From Plecoglossus altivelis (lineage: Eukaryota > Chordata > Actinopteri > Osmeriformes > Plecoglossidae): a stretch of DNA of 64,000 nucleotides. This document shows positions 1-12,228 of the stretch, in pieces (positions within the stretch are counted from its first letter, which is position 1; each line of letters begins with the position of its first letter). The notes beneath the pieces were generated by a model. It did not search any database, was not told where the DNA came from, and saw nothing but the letters and a program-made list of their open reading frames with translations. The stretch covers positions 9,988,034 to 10,052,033 of the forward strand of contig BROE01000009.1 in assembly GCA_036571765.1 (NCBI GenBank), given 5' to 3'. Both the position numbers and the translations under genes were made by a program.

Positions 1-148
1 TCGAACGTCTTTGGATCGGTTTGGCAGGTTCCCCATCTTTGAAAGACTCCGAATACGCTGAGTGTTTTCGGGCATCCTTGTTTTCTTTATCCAGTGACTT
101 CGATTTCTGAAATAAACTTTTTATTTTTGCCGTGTTAGATTTACTCAT
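1..148 (-). CDS. N-terminus of an unrecognised protein, truncated by the window edge
   Basis: An ATG at 148-146 on the minus strand opens a frame of 49 codons with no stop before the left edge. The peptide begins MSKSNTAKIKSLFQKSK and is rich in Lys, Ser, Glu and Asp, with no signal peptide or membrane segment, so it looks like a soluble or disordered N-terminus. I do not recognise the family. It would be transcribed divergently from the chemokine receptor gene to its right. The frame could be chance, but its polar composition and codon use look more coding-like than the surrounding AT-rich DNA. The rest of the gene is outside the window. Confidence 0.45.
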   Translation of the reverse strand, partial: MSKSNTAKIKSLFQKSKSLDKENKDARKHSAYSESFKDGEPAKPIQRRS

Positions 149-1117
149 GATGAGAGATGCAACTCTCTCCCGAAGAGCGAGAAGAATGGGCCAATCTTTT
201 TGTGAGTTGCTTGAACGAAGAGTGAGGTGAGGTGAATGTGTTATACCTGTCTTGCTCCCTCCCTCATTGCTTCAACCATTGCACCACATCAGTGCGTTCT
301 GGCTGCATTATGCTCCACGGTGACACATATACATCTCTTTAAACTTCATTTTACCATCGACTTTATAATAAATATATCTTGTTCTTTATTAAAGGCTACC
401 ATTACTTTTTATAGGGAATTGGCAACATGTATACTATACAAGGTCAAAAAAGGAATACAATAAAGTGTACCTAAGTTTATGTTGTACGAAGCATGTGTGT
501 TGGCTTCATCTAGTGGCCATTTGGAATAAGTACAGAATGGATTTCATGCAACATGTGAGTAAAAGTTGTAATTTGATTGACACTGTAAGACTGAATTGAA
601 CCGTGTATTGTCATTCATGGTTGGCACTCAGTGCTCTCACACAAACAAACTTTCCCAACGTGTAAGTGTCTTTGGCTTAGTTTGCCAAAGAGAAGCATCT
701 GGAATCTAATGGTAGTGGTGCAGATGCATGCAGAAATGTAGGATTTGACAGGATGAAACCTGCTTTAATGATGCCTCTGTCAGCAGTTAAGTGTAATCCT
801 CTAATATGTCAATTTCTTACAGCATTTAGCCATTTTGAGGAGGAATCTGCAATTGCTGCTTCTATTTGTACTGTGACATGCCTTTTCTTTGTGTGTTTGG
901 TATAATTGTCATTTCACTAATTGACATGGAAAAAATGCTTTGAGCTTCATAGTTACCTTAACAAAAGAGGAATGTGAATATGACGAAATGATTGAAATCT
1001 ATTCAATTATTTGGTGTATTGCAGCAAAACTCCTGCAGGCAGAGGAGGGACTGGAGTGACTGGAGCCACCTGGGCTCACAGTATTTAAACTGCTGCTCAA
1101 CCCTCTCTTGGCTCTCT

Positions 1118-1177
<60 letters not shown>

Positions 1178-3025
1178 TCTCTCTGTTCCTCCAGGTATGC
1201 TCCTGTTTGGTTTTTGCCTTTGTGGTTTTATTCAGTTTGCACTAAGTCACATTTACACATCCATGCACTTTAAATACACCTCCCCTTTTGACATAGTTAC
1301 ACCTCATCGCACGCTTCTATGTTTAAAGTTCATAGTGTGGTTTTACAGAAACGAAACTCTTTTTCATTGGCCTATACTTGTTTTTCGTGTCCCCTCATTT
1401 GTCCCCTCATTGATTTTGTCACAGACTATGAGCCTGCATGTGACAATGTGTTCAGAGTCATTAAACACCTCTTTTATGCTTAAAACATTTTTTAAGCAAT
1501 TCTTCAGACTGGCACCATTAAAAGTAAATGATGAATATAAGGCTTGCAATGCAAAATGTCTAGATGTGTATACTTGGTGCAATGGTCCCTTCTGCTCTCC
1601 ATTTAGAGAAAATACTGAAATGTCCAACTGCACACTGAGCTTATTATCCTCTGTGTGGCTCATATATCAATACAGGAAGTGTAGCAGGTGACCAGTTGAA
1701 AAACTCCTTATTTCATCTTTCAGTTGCCACCTACCTACTTGCCATCTTCTCACAACCCGAAGGGATACCCAGCAATGCAATATCTTTACTGTCATTGTAC
1801 AACAAACAATGCTTTGACAGTTTAGTGAAGGTTTGAGCCTCACCAAGGTGGCTTAGCAGAATTAAGGGCATGGAAATGAGATAACGAGGAAGAGACAATA
1901 CAAACCCCCTTGTGTATGTTCATATTGCACCTCCCAATTGCACAGTCAGCAGCCAATGCTGGGATATTTAGCTCTCAGACCTGATTCCTCCATTGCTCAC
2001 CAGCTTCTCTTCTGAAGAGATCATCTGATGCTGTACAGTTCCACATTATCACCAGTATACTTTGCCATTGCATAAAGTAACGGCAACACCACAATTTTTG
2101 TATCCATTCGCTGCTTTAATTAGGGTTTCTTACATTTTAAGAAGACATCTGAACTGAATTTTTTTCTATAACCTTTGTAATCCTGAGACATCTAATTTGC
2201 AGGTATGTACTCTATGAACTTCAAAGTTGATCGATTTAACATTTTCAAAACCTACGTGTATTCAAGGCAAATTCGGTTACCGAAATATCCACAATATAAA
2301 AGTGAAATGGTGTATGCGTTGATAAGAACGATTCAAGACCAGTCATGCCATTGGTACTGACTGAATTATGCTGTTTGACTGCATTCGTTTGTCAAGGTTG
2401 CCTTAAAGCAAGGTTGTGCTGCAAGCACTGAACTGGGGCAGGAGCATCATAAAACCACTGCCTATCACAAACATTTGGACAACGTAACTCACAACAATTA
2501 CTATATCTCCACCCTACAAGATTATTTTATTGGAAAGCATTCAATGACAGTGTCGCAAAAAGTCTTTAAATTACGTAAATGACGCTTTAAAGTGACAACA
2601 AGAACAATTAATAAAAGACAGAAGCCTTTTTCTTACTGCATTTATACAATAGAATGGTAGATTATTAACTGAATCGTTTACGAAACTTCCTCTTCACACC
2701 ATTGGGATTGAAACTGCAGTCAACAGTGTATTTGCTACACTCAACCCACAGGCCTTTAGGGGAGATTTTCTGATCCTTGTCTACATCTTTTTATGCTGTT
2801 TTTAGGGCACAGATATGTGCTATATCGCGCTGTGGTGTTTATTGTCAAAGTTTTGATAAGAATCTAATCTGCGAAGAATCCAACATGGCTATACGCCTTC
2901 TTGAGCTCCCACGTGTTCCTTTAAAAGGTGCACGCTATAAGAAAAAATGGGTCATGAATCGGTGCTATCAACTCTCAAACTTTCAGTAGAAAAAAAGAAC
3001 ACTTTGCCCTGGCCACCGTACTTTT
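149..3025. other. Intergenic or 5' region upstream of the chemokine receptor, no gene seen
   Basis: This stretch is AT-rich and holds a (CT)n tract near 1111-1184 and several short open frames with no domain, no suitable splice sites and poor composition. A 5' non-coding exon of the receptor gene may lie here, because the coding exon is preceded by a good splice acceptor, but I cannot place it. Confidence 0.6.
1111..1184. repeat. (CT)n microsatellite
   Basis: Nearly pure CT dinucleotide repeat with a few interruptions. It accounts for the Ser-Leu repeats seen if it is translated. Confidence 0.95.
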
Positions 3026-3077
3026 GGCTTGTCACTTTTCAAGTGACGATCACTTTTCACTTTTCAAGTGACAAGCC
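3026..3077. repeat. Nested palindrome upstream of ccr6 coding exon
   Basis: The outer arms GGCTTGTCACTT (3026-3037) and AAGTGACAAGCC (3066-3077) are perfect 12-bp inverted repeats. Inside them AAGTGA (3041-3046) and TCACTT (3050-3055) form a second inverted pair. The minus strand of 3056-3063 reads AAGTGAAA, which fits the IRF core AANNGAAA. The element lies about 110 bases before the receptor start codon, so it is either in the last part of an intron or in the 5' flank. Confidence 0.6.
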
Positions 3078-3184
3078 ACTTGAAAACGTTGAATAAAAAA
3101 GAAATGGTCAGAAAGCTTTGGATGCTGAATGGTTTTTCTTTGCTCGAGATTCATTTTTCGTTTGTCTTCCACAGGGCAAAAACC

Positions 3185-4318
3185 ATGGAATTATTAGGGA
3201 GCGATGAATACAAATACATTGATTACCCAACTTCTACAGACTACATTGATTTTTACAATGACACTGACAATGACACAGCGCCTCCTTGTCAGCTTTACGT
3301 CAAACAGTCAGTGGAAATCATGATGCAAACCTCTGTCCATTCTCTCATCTGCGCCTTCGGTCTGCTGGGCAATGTGTTGGTGGTCGTCACGTACCTCTTC
3401 TACAAGCAAGCCAAGACCATGACGGATGTTTACCTCCTGAACGTGGCCTTTGCGGATCTGCTGTTTGTTCTCGCCCTCCCGCTCATCATCTACAATGAGA
3501 GGAATGCCTGGAGCATGGGCCACATAGCCTGTAAAATGGCTGGAGGAGCATACAGCATCAACCTCTACAGCAGCATGCTACTGCTGGCTTGCATCAGCTG
3601 CGACCGCTACATTGCGATCGTCCAGGCGAGGCGCTTCTTCGGCATCCAATCGCAGCTGCAGAAGGGCAGCCATCTGGTCTGCTTGGCCGTCTGGGTGTTG
3701 GCCATGATGTTGACCATTCCGACGGTTATCTACAGCAAGCTGACTGAGAATATCCTTCCGGTGGAGGACTCGACAGAGTGCCAGATGGAAATCGAGCACG
3801 CTGAGACGGCTCGTTTGATGAAAGTGTTGGTGCCTAGTCTGCAGGTGTCCATCGGGTTCTTTTTGCCTCTACTGGTCATGCTGATTTCATACTCCAGCAT
3901 TGTGTGGACCTTGCTGCGGGCGCAGAACGCCCAGAGACAGAAGGCGCTAACTGTAGTCCTGACAGTGGTGGTGGTTTTCATTCTGTGCCACTTGCCCTAC
4001 AACGTGACTCTTCTGTTCCACACGGTAGGGTTGTTTAAGGTGCGGGGGTGTGAGAAGGAACAGCTGAAGATTACCACCCTGAACATTACCAGGACTCTGG
4101 CTTATCTGCACTGCTGCCTCAATCCATTCCTCTATGCATTCATTGGGGTGAAGTTCCGAAGCCACCTCTGGAAAATTCTGGAAGACTTGTGGTGCCTGGG
4201 GAAGAAGTACATCTCTTCAGGTCAGTCCTCCACTCAGATGTCAGATCTTTATGTCTCAGGCCACAGATCTGCAGAGGGATCCAACAATGATCGACGAACA
4301 TCCTCATTCAACATGTGA
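3185..4318 (+). CDS. ccr6: C-C chemokine receptor 6-like GPCR
   Basis: Encodes 377 residues, close to mammalian CCR6 length. CCR6 is the Gi-coupled plasma-membrane receptor for CCL20 on lymphocytes and dendritic cells. The N-terminus is acidic and Tyr-rich (Tyr 9, 11, 14, 20, 24; possible sulfation), with sequons at Asn25 and Asn29. Seven hydrophobic segments follow. GNVLVV marks TM1, DRYIAIVQA ends TM3, CHLPYN marks TM6, and NPFLYAF is the NPxxY-type TM7 motif. RAQNAQRQKA in loop 3, the DLWC and KYISSG tail motifs and the SSFNM end all match CCR6 better than CCR7 or ACKR4. I chose the ATG at 3185 because it follows a splice acceptor (TTCCACAG, ending near 3176) and has a good context (AACCATGG); the frame also extends upstream to 3068. 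No break is seen. Which fish ccr6 duplicate it is, I cannot tell. Confidence 0.85.
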   Translation: MELLGSDEYKYIDYPTSTDYIDFYNDTDNDTAPPCQLYVKQSVEIMMQTSVHSLICAFGLLGNVLVVVTYLFYKQAKTMTDVYLLNVAFADLLFVLALPLIIYNERNAWSMGHIACKMAGGAYSINLYSSMLLLACISCDRYIAIVQARRFFGIQSQLQKGSHLVCLAVWVLAMMLTIPTVIYSKLTENILPVEDSTECQMEIEHAETARLMKVLVPSLQVSIGFFLPLLVMLISYSSIVWTLLRAQNAQRQKALTVVLTVVVVFILCHLPYNVTLLFHTVGLFKVRGCEKEQLKITTLNITRTLAYLHCCLNPFLYAFIGVKFRSHLWKILEDLWCLGKKYISSGQSSTQMSDLYVSGHRSAEGSNNDRRTSSFNM

Positions 4319-4920
4319 GAAAGGAATGGAGACTTGGTGGTCTCTGAGGATATTAGGCTTCAGCTGCCAGAAGAATAGAACGACGTTTGTTTTGAATTTC
4401 AACTGCAAAATACATAATGGAGTGCCAATGAATATTTTCTATATCTATTCGGATACGTAGGAAGCTGAAACTGATTAGCATAGTTCAGTCCATTTCATTG
4501 AGTTAAAATTGCTGTAAAAGCCCCAACGCTAAGTGAAATTGTGGTACTCAATGGTAATTGTAGCTGGTTTGAGCTGACACAGTCAGGTTGTATTGTTTAA
4601 GTTGGCAAAACCATGTAAAAGTGGGGAAAAAAGAAATCAGTCAACAATGTATTGCACAGCAAATTGAGATAAGTGCATTTCAGAAGACGTTTGTTTGTCA
4701 GTTGAATTGATCAATTGACTTGTTTTATGCTCATTTAAGTGTACATAGTTTTATGCTTTTTGATATCATTTTGACATTTGGTGAAACCTCTGATTTGTAT
4801 TTGAATACTGTTTCCCTCTTCTTTGTAATACATCGAGATGTTACACTGTTTTGCATCATGTATTGGATAATCAAATTTTTTTTCCTACTTAACAATAAAT
4901 ATTATGGTTTCATACCAATG
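4319..4920 (+). other. ccr6: Probable 3' UTR of ccr6
   Basis: AT-rich non-coding sequence follows the TGA stop and ends near an AATAAA signal. No other gene is seen here. The extent is inferred from the signal only. Confidence 0.55.
4894..4899 (+). terminator. ccr6: Candidate poly(A) signal of ccr6
   Basis: AATAAA about 580 bases after the stop codon, followed by a T-rich stretch. It is the clearest hexamer downstream of the receptor on this strand. Confidence 0.55.
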
Positions 4921-6575
4921 TGTCTCTTTACACATTACTGCCGTCTGTACACTACCCATCCAAAGTTCAACATTTGAAAACAGCTACATTGGAGAGGTAG
5001 TAGTTTTCAGATTTTGCATGCACATGGTATTACACAAAGTAGCTGTGCATCTTTGGAATTGATTTGCTTACATATTTGCTTATTTCAGTTTCAAAAACAA
5101 AGAATCATTGACACTGGCCAATGCACAAACAACAAGCTTCTTTGCATTCACTCAACCAGGAAATACTCTCTCTGAATGACCCAGAGATTCTTGTCCCTTT
5201 GTCCATGACCAAACACTAATGCCAGCAACATCATTATTTGTGGGAAAAATGTTAACAGGAAAATTGTTTTGCTTGCAATATAAATAAATTAATATTTGAA
5301 TATTAATAAACTAAATTTTCCACCACCCCAGCTGGATGGCAGATCTAGAATAAAGAGATGGATTATCATAATGATCTCATTAATCTGCCACAGTCTCTTT
5401 ATGCAAATATTGTCATGTTCATTTACAAAGTAAAACGTCCGACAAGAAAGATCACATTGTGTTTGGTGAGTCATTTCATTCCTCGACAGGGATTCAGAAA
5501 AACCTTATAGCAAACCATATATCAAAAGGTTTGACAGTCAAATTAAATCAATTTGATATATGTGGGTGTCACAGGATTGTAAGGACAGACTAGCACTAAT
5601 AACTGGACAGCATTCCATGTGTGACAGTATGCAATGACTGGTGGGGCTACTTGTCTGTCTTTCTGTCCGTCCGTTCGTTTGTCTGTCTTCCTCCCGGCAG
5701 AAGTCAAGTGCATGTGTTTTGGAGGGATGGGCTCTCAAGGGAGAGGGCGGGATATTTTTTGGTTAAAATCCATTTCAATCAAATCTTAAACTTTCCAATT
5801 CTGCCTTCAACCTTTTTTAAGGATGTAAACCGAACATTATCATGAAAAAAGCCAGAAAATACTTCTTCAAACTATGTATTCCTTCACTCAGTGTTCCTGT
5901 AAACCTGCATGGCTATGGCTCACAACATAAGAAGAATACATTGACTTAAGTGAGATGAATTTCCTGTCCAAGCGTGAGTGTCGGCCCCCTGGTGGTGGCA
6001 GATGATCAGATTTCACTGCTAAACAGGAATTTGACAGTTATCATTTTGGCAGCAAACAGTATATGAAACATTTTGAACTGAAAGATGTTCAAAGTTCAGT
6101 TACACAAGATGACGTCTTTAACACATCAATGCCATCGGGACCTCAATAAATGATACAGTGATGATAAATTACTCAATACAGCAGCTCTACTCAACAAGGT
6201 ACCTTTTGAGAGGATGGGTGAGCGAGTAAAGGATCTGAGGAACCTGTTAAATATACAGGTTAAGACCTCAATCTACATCAGTTTCGCATCTGTATGAATG
6301 CACACACGTCACAGCAAAGCTACACATGCAGTATTCTTCTCATACTCTACTCTCTATTCTTCATGACAACACGTGTGTTCAACGCTGTGTCCACTAGGAG
6401 GCATGTCAGCGACGAAACCGTTAGTTTGAACCTTTTGTTTTCATTCTGCGTAAAAGCACAGAGCAGTGAAGACATGGATGCATCCATATAGCAACAGCCA
6501 TCATGTTACATGCCACACAGCTGCCACTGACTTAGTGTCAGCTTGGGCTCCTAGTTTTTGTCTTTCGTTTATCAT

Positions 6576-6684
6576 ATATTTACTTCATTTAGCATGTACG
6601 CTCTCATCTAAAGCCCTACACAGATGGAGTAGAACCTGTGACCTTGATCTGCAGTCAAATGTTTGAACACTGAACAATACATTT
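6576..6684 (-). mobile_element. Degenerate tRNA-Cys-derived SINE
   Basis: On the minus strand it reads like a tRNA-Cys head: a decayed box A (TGTTCAGTGTTCAAAC), the anticodon arm CATTTGACTGCAGATCA with anticodon GCA, and a decayed T arm. A tail resembling the common teleost SINE end follows (GCTTTAGATGAGAGCG, then GCTAAATGAAGTAAA). It has no coding capacity. The SINE family name was not determined. Confidence 0.6.
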
Positions 6685-6951
6685 GCATCACTGAACGGTA
6701 CCTAACCACACATACAAAAGCTGTTCACAAAGGTTCTCCCTAAGGTTCTGGGCTGGACACACAATTTAGACAGATTTCCCTGTATGAAATGTTAGCACAC
6801 ACCCTGTCTCAGTGTACTATGGTTGTTTGACACATTTTTTACAGTGGGAAATGTGTGCGCGTATCCATAGTTACATGAGTTTTCAGTCAGTTCACTGTGT
6901 GTGTATGTGTGGAATGTGAAGTAAAGCATGTGTCAATTTGCATGACCGTGT

Positions 6952-7059
6952 CTACGTATAGGTGAGAGGTAGGCCCCTTCCCTCAGACGCAATCACCCGC
7001 CAGATGAACAGGAACGGCATGGTCTCATTGTAATACTTGGCCCGCGTCCCAGACTGATT
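6952..7059 (-). CDS. Candidate terminal coding exon, unidentified
   Basis: On the minus strand a good acceptor (TTTCCTCTGCAG) is followed by 35 open codons and a TAG at 6952-6954. The peptide begins NQSGTRAKYYNETMPFLFIW, which looks more protein-like than its surroundings. An alternative is an exon ending at a weak donor (CGG/GTGATT). I find no partner exons nearby and do not recognise the family, so it may be a relic exon or chance. Confidence 0.2.
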   Translation of the reverse strand, partial: NQSGTRAKYYNETMPFLFIWRVIASEGRGLPLTYT

Positions 7060-7402
7060 CTGCAGAGGAAATGTTTCAGAAGATTGAAAAAAAAAAGAAA
7101 AAAAAAGCAAGCAGAATGTTTTTTCATTCCAAGTCGACATACCATGTGCCGCCCGATTCTTTTAAGGAAGGGTGATGTATGTTCCCCCCGGTTTCCATTC
7201 TGGAAGGCAGGTCTGTTTGACAGAGGGATCGGAGGAGTTTATGTTTGACATTTCTGCTTGGTTCCCTCCTTGCTTCCTGTTGGTGAGAGCTTTGTGCCTG
7301 CAAACTAAACAACATGTCTGCTTCCATTGATGACAATGGATCCTCCACAGAACCCATTTGACAACCGAGTTACATAAAAGCGGGAATAAGGTCACGCCCA
7401 TA

Positions 7403-7438
7403 GTGTCTGTGTGTGTGTGTGTGTATGTGTGTGCGTGT
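7403..7438. repeat. (TG)n microsatellite
   Basis: TG dinucleotide repeat with single-base interruptions, in intergenic DNA. Confidence 0.9.
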
Positions 7439-7761
7439 AGGTGTCTGGGTAAATGGAAAACAGTTGTTTCAACAGTGAGTCCTGCTTTTTTCGGTTCCAC
7501 ATTAAATAAACCTCTGACCTTCAGAACTGTGGATGGTCATTGGCACCTGTGGTAAACAAGCCCAAACACGGATGGAGAGTTTAGACAGAGGGTGAGACAC
7601 AACACAAAGTATTTACCTGCTAAATGAGTGTTTATATTGTGTCCACCTTCACTAGTCCAAATGTTATCACGAAATATTTAGAATTTAAGACAACACTTTC
7701 CAATAAATCACCTTTTATTATATAATCAATGATCATGGTTACATTCATTTACTTATCTGGC

Positions 7762-7797
7762 AAGGAACCGCTTTTGTAGGAACAAAAGCGGTCCCTT
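7762..7797. repeat. Strong inverted repeat (hairpin)
   Basis: Left arm AAGGAACCGCTTTTGT (7762-7777) pairs with ACAAAAGCGGTCCCTT (7782-7797) around a 4-base loop, with 15 of 16 positions complementary. It may be a relic of a small palindromic element. There is no sign of a tRNA or known miRNA. Confidence 0.7.
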
Positions 7798-8404
7798 CCT
7801 CTATTGTCATAGTACATCTTATAAACAATTTCCACAGTAAGTACTCTGAAACTGCGCACACAAAACAATCTGTGATAGTTTCCATGGTATTAACATGATG
7901 TTACCATATATTTTGTGCTAGAATATTCCACTGTCCATTACAATGACAATTATGTTCCACAACTTTACAAGGTAAAACACGACAATTTCGTTTGTAAGAT
8001 AAAAGTGTAATGTTAAATAAATCTATTGTTGACATGGTATTACCTCCTTTGCAAATGTTGATTCCCTTTCTCAAGCAAAAAAAAAACCCCTACTCGTATC
8101 ATATCTATTCGGCAAAGTTACTGAGTAAGACATGACAATATCCTCAGTAAGCAAACTGAAACTCTACAGTAAAAGAAAGGACTGTTTAATCCCCGGACTG
8201 AGCACTGGTATTACTTGAGGCGGAGACGGCTGCGGTTGCAAGCGAAACTGTTTATTAAACAAAGTCCAGTAAACAAAAACAATGTGACAGGCAGGTTCAA
8301 AGTCAAGTCAGGTAAAGAGGGGTCAGATGACCAACAAACAGGATATCTTGGGAAACCCAGAATACGCCGAAAAAACAAAAACAGTCAAGTGTGTCTTAGT
8401 GGTG

Positions 8405-8446
8405 TTTGTGTGTGTGTATGTGTGTGTGTGTGTGTGTGTGCGTGTA
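8405..8446. repeat. (GT)n microsatellite
   Basis: Interrupted GT repeat in intergenic DNA. Confidence 0.9.
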
Positions 8447-9734
8447 TAAAAGCGATTGAAATTCGTAACAGGTGTGTGATCGGTATTCCAGACATTGTGA
8501 CCTTCTGTGTGCTGTTTTGAGACTTGTGGTCCATCTAAGGACTTTGCACGAAAGGAGTAGCCCTGACGCAAATCTTAAATTACACCAATTTTAAAAAACA
8601 CCCATCAGTAGAGTCATCCCTCATTTCAACTGTGAGTCCGTTTTCATTAAAAAAAATCTCCCTGAGTGGTTTGTTGGCCTGTAAGAACTCCTACCCGGTT
8701 TTTGTACTATGGCCCAGAGTGTCTTATTCAGTAAACAGTGGAGTTTACATCAGCAAAGACTGCAGTTAATGCAGTTGTTTTCCAGTCCCTAGTTTTGGCA
8801 GCTGATCTGCATGCTCCTGCCTGTCCTGCACTCTTCCAGATGCCTATGGAGAGTGAGGGCCTCTGGATTCGGAACCACAAGAAAGATCATGACATGAAAT
8901 CTGGAGTAAAATCCTAATAACACAAAGTATAGAAGTTACCCTGGTTACACATACGTTAGATGGGTTTAACATATCCCTTTCAACCCTCCATTCCCTACTT
9001 ATGGGGTCAAATAGAAAGCGACACCTTCGCTTCCATCTTCAATAAGCTGGGAGTTCCCCTTTCCCTCTGTCTTTCACACAGGTTATTCACAGAATCATTG
9101 ATTATGTGTGTGTATGTCTGACTGTGTGTCGAGTGTCTACATAGGGTGTGTGTGTACCCTGTATGCCGAATGCCTGGGATCTGGAGAAGGACAACCTTGG
9201 CTTCAGTGAGGGTTGTTCCCACGTTGCCATGGTGATAATGGCTTCTCCTGACCAGAAGAAATGTAGCCTTTGATCCGCTCCAGATGGAAACCTTGTTTCC
9301 TCTTCCACTCTCCAGTCCCTTCATTCCTTCCTCCGTTCCTGCGGCCACAAGGTCTGTATCCTCTGCCCAGGGGAGGGCGGATGCAGCCCTTCGTTCAGGT
9401 GGAAAAAGAAGGAATAGAGGAGGAAGAGAATGAGAGAGGTGACATGTGAGTTGTTTGGCCAACAAACCGGTCTCATTGCTCCCACATGAATGTGATATTT
9501 CTACAAAGGTTTTAGATTCTCCGAAGAGGTGGGACATCCCGTACTAAAATGCAAACTGTTTTCTTTAGTTGAAAACACAACCTATCTTGCTCTGTAGGGC
9601 ACATCCTCATAATTGATTATATAAAGGGACATCTTAAAGATCTACAGGATTTTCCATGTGAATAGAAGCCGTTAGGCCACTGGCTTGAGTTGTTGCCACT
9701 CTAGAGGGCAGTCTAGAGATGCTTGGGTGCACCT

Positions 9735-9775
9735 TGGGGAGGGGTGGGTGGGGGGGGGGGGGGGGGGGGGGGGGG
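9735..9775. repeat. Poly-G tract
   Basis: A G-rich run ending in about 26 consecutive G residues, preceded by GGGGAGGGGTGGGTGGG. It could form a G-quadruplex and is error-prone for sequencing. Confidence 0.9.
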
Positions 9776-12228
9776 AGTGATCCTGTTCCTACCAGTCCAC
9801 CAGTATTTTGGCTAGTCTGGTAACACTTCAAGGTTGACACTATCCCATTACAAAAACATTCTAAAACACAGCCGTTGTCTTCTGGTTGGCGTGAATTTTG
9901 ATTTATTTAGACACAATGGTGTCATTGTATTGACTTGGTTTGAGGGTAGAGTTTTAGGGTAGCCTTGACCACATTCGTCCAATTGGTTTGGGTTTCAAGG
10001 GTAAATGGTGCTTAAAGTAATTTATAGTAATCACCTAGCCCCAAATTGTTCAAGGATAAAAATTAAATTAAACTAATTACTTAAGACTGGTTTGCTTTAC
10101 TTATATTGTTAGACATAGTGAACACAAGACTTTGAAATGTAATTACTAATATGCTGTATAAGACATCTAAAATCCCCCAACAATATTTACTTGTCTAATC
10201 ACTGATATCGTGACTGGAAATAAATCAGTTTTGTGGTCGAACACATGCTTCCAACTATGTGATCGTGTTGGCTCAAATTCATCTCATCAACTGCAGAGAA
10301 CCGTCTTTAATTCAAACATGGACTGTGGAGCACTGAGTAAAGTAAAGTGAGCTTTTCACAGGCCTAAACAGAATAGGCATCAAGCATTGCATTTTGTATT
10401 TCAAATGTGGCCTATTTTATTATTGTCGAGAGGCATACATTACAGTGCAAACAATTATTTGGCAAACGTACAATACAATTGTCAGATAGGTATTTCATTT
10501 CGACCACTCGTTTTGGAACAGTGTCAGTAAAAAAAGAAGCCTGTTTGGTCTTGCAGAGCAGTGCATTCCATTGTCTGTGGGATGTTTCATTTTGGGTGGA
10601 GCCAGAGGAAGGAAGAGATTTGGGCAGAAAAAGAGAAAATGATAAGGAAAATGACAGATGTAACAAGTTGTTGCTAAAACCAGTGACAGATTGAGTAGGT
10701 TACAACGTGATCAGTCAGCACATACTACACAGAAACACCTCATTCAAACACGTGCAAACATACATGCACGCAACTATGCCTGAAATGAGAAATAAGCGCA
10801 GGAAGAGGAATGAAATAAAAAAGGGAGGATGGTAGGTCACTCAACAGTGTCTATTAGTTTCATCCATGTGGTACTGGTAGTAGTTACCTGTGTAGTGTGA
10901 CAAAACAACTTCATCGATGACCTTCTCAGAAAGGCTAGCAAACTGGACAATATATGTATTTGGAATACATTGTGAAGATGCTATATGGTTTACAGTGGAA
11001 GAGACACCGGCTGTAGTCACTACGCACAATGACAAGAGTCTTGTCTTTCTGACGACCGACAACAGAACTACAAGCGAAACCGGCGCCGGTTGTTTGATTG
11101 ACATCTTCGCTGCCGCTGCCTCTCCTCATCTGGTTTTCATTAAAGAAGGAATTACGGTCAGAGGCTCTGTTGCAGTACTGCGGCATCATGACGTTATCTC
11201 CCTGTGTCTCCCAAAAAAGAACTTGGGAGGCGAGATCCAGGCAATCTCTCTCGCCCGAATCAACGGCTAAGTGCGTGCTGAGGTGTGGTTGGAGCACATG
11301 ATGTTTGCAAGCAGATATACACACATTCACCCACGCAGACACAGACTCACACACAGGCAAGAAGAGAGCAGAAGTAGCATATGATGAGGGGGGGAACATT
11401 TGGGAAAGGAATGTATGAGAGGTTGCTGTAAACCTGATCTAGGGGAGAGAGCATGAGAGAAGAGAGGAGGGGGTGGGGGCACATGCCTTCATTGTCTCTG
11501 CTATCATTCGAAATGAAGCAGGAAACAGACCACAATGGATGTGATCACTGCAGTGGATGAGTGACGGAGTACAATCCCATCTCCAACCAACATGCAGGAC
11601 TGATCACTTGTAAGTATAGAATGACTGCTAGTTTATGTCTATGAAATTCACCACGAAGACAAACTATACTGGTAAAAGTGGTAAAAAAACGACGTATTTT
11701 GAGCGGTTTTAGAGGACAAAATGAACTATCTCGAGGGTCTCAGGAGTGTGGTTTGCAATGGTTAGTGAGTCAGTCTGGACTGAATTCTCTCCTTAATGCA
11801 GACCAATCAAATGTTTACTGAGGGGAAAAAATTGTAAATAATACCAGATGTGTGTTGACCAACAGCTGCAGTTGGAGAAGGAAATGGTCATCAGTAGATA
11901 GTATTTTTTGCATTACAAAAGATGTTTTGTACGGCTTCACATTATCTTCATATGAAAGCAGTCAGTTGATACAAATGAAGGAGAAATACATATTCATAAT
12001 TGTGATATTAAGCACCTTAGACGTTAAGTAACAAGCAAGTAACTCAATTTGTACATAAAATGTTCTTTAGAGCGATAAAAAATAATTCTCTCAAATGTTG
12101 TTTACCATGAAAAGGCACATAATGAGTGTATATATGTTGCTTTGCATACTGTTATATAAACAAAACAAACAAACGAAAAAACAATACTTTGAAGATTTGA
12201 ATTTAGTAACAATTTTGAGGAGAAAAAG

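Noticed and set aside
1197..1691. 164-codon plus-strand open frame
   Set aside because: Follows a CT repeat; AT-rich composition and no domain or acceptor.
3068..3184. Upstream in-frame ATG extension of ccr6 (39 residues)
   Set aside because: The extension lies before a splice acceptor and over a palindrome, and family members start at the acidic Tyr-rich segment following 3185.
9007..9537. 176-codon minus-strand open frame
   Set aside because: No domain, no splice context, overlapping frames of similar quality, and it ends in GT-repeat translation.
10935..11399. 154-codon minus and 117-codon plus open frames, plus an 87-codon minus frame with a hydrophobic start and a donor-like ACACAG/GTAACT
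   Set aside because: Three competing frames on two strands and no recognisable family; kept as noise without expression data.
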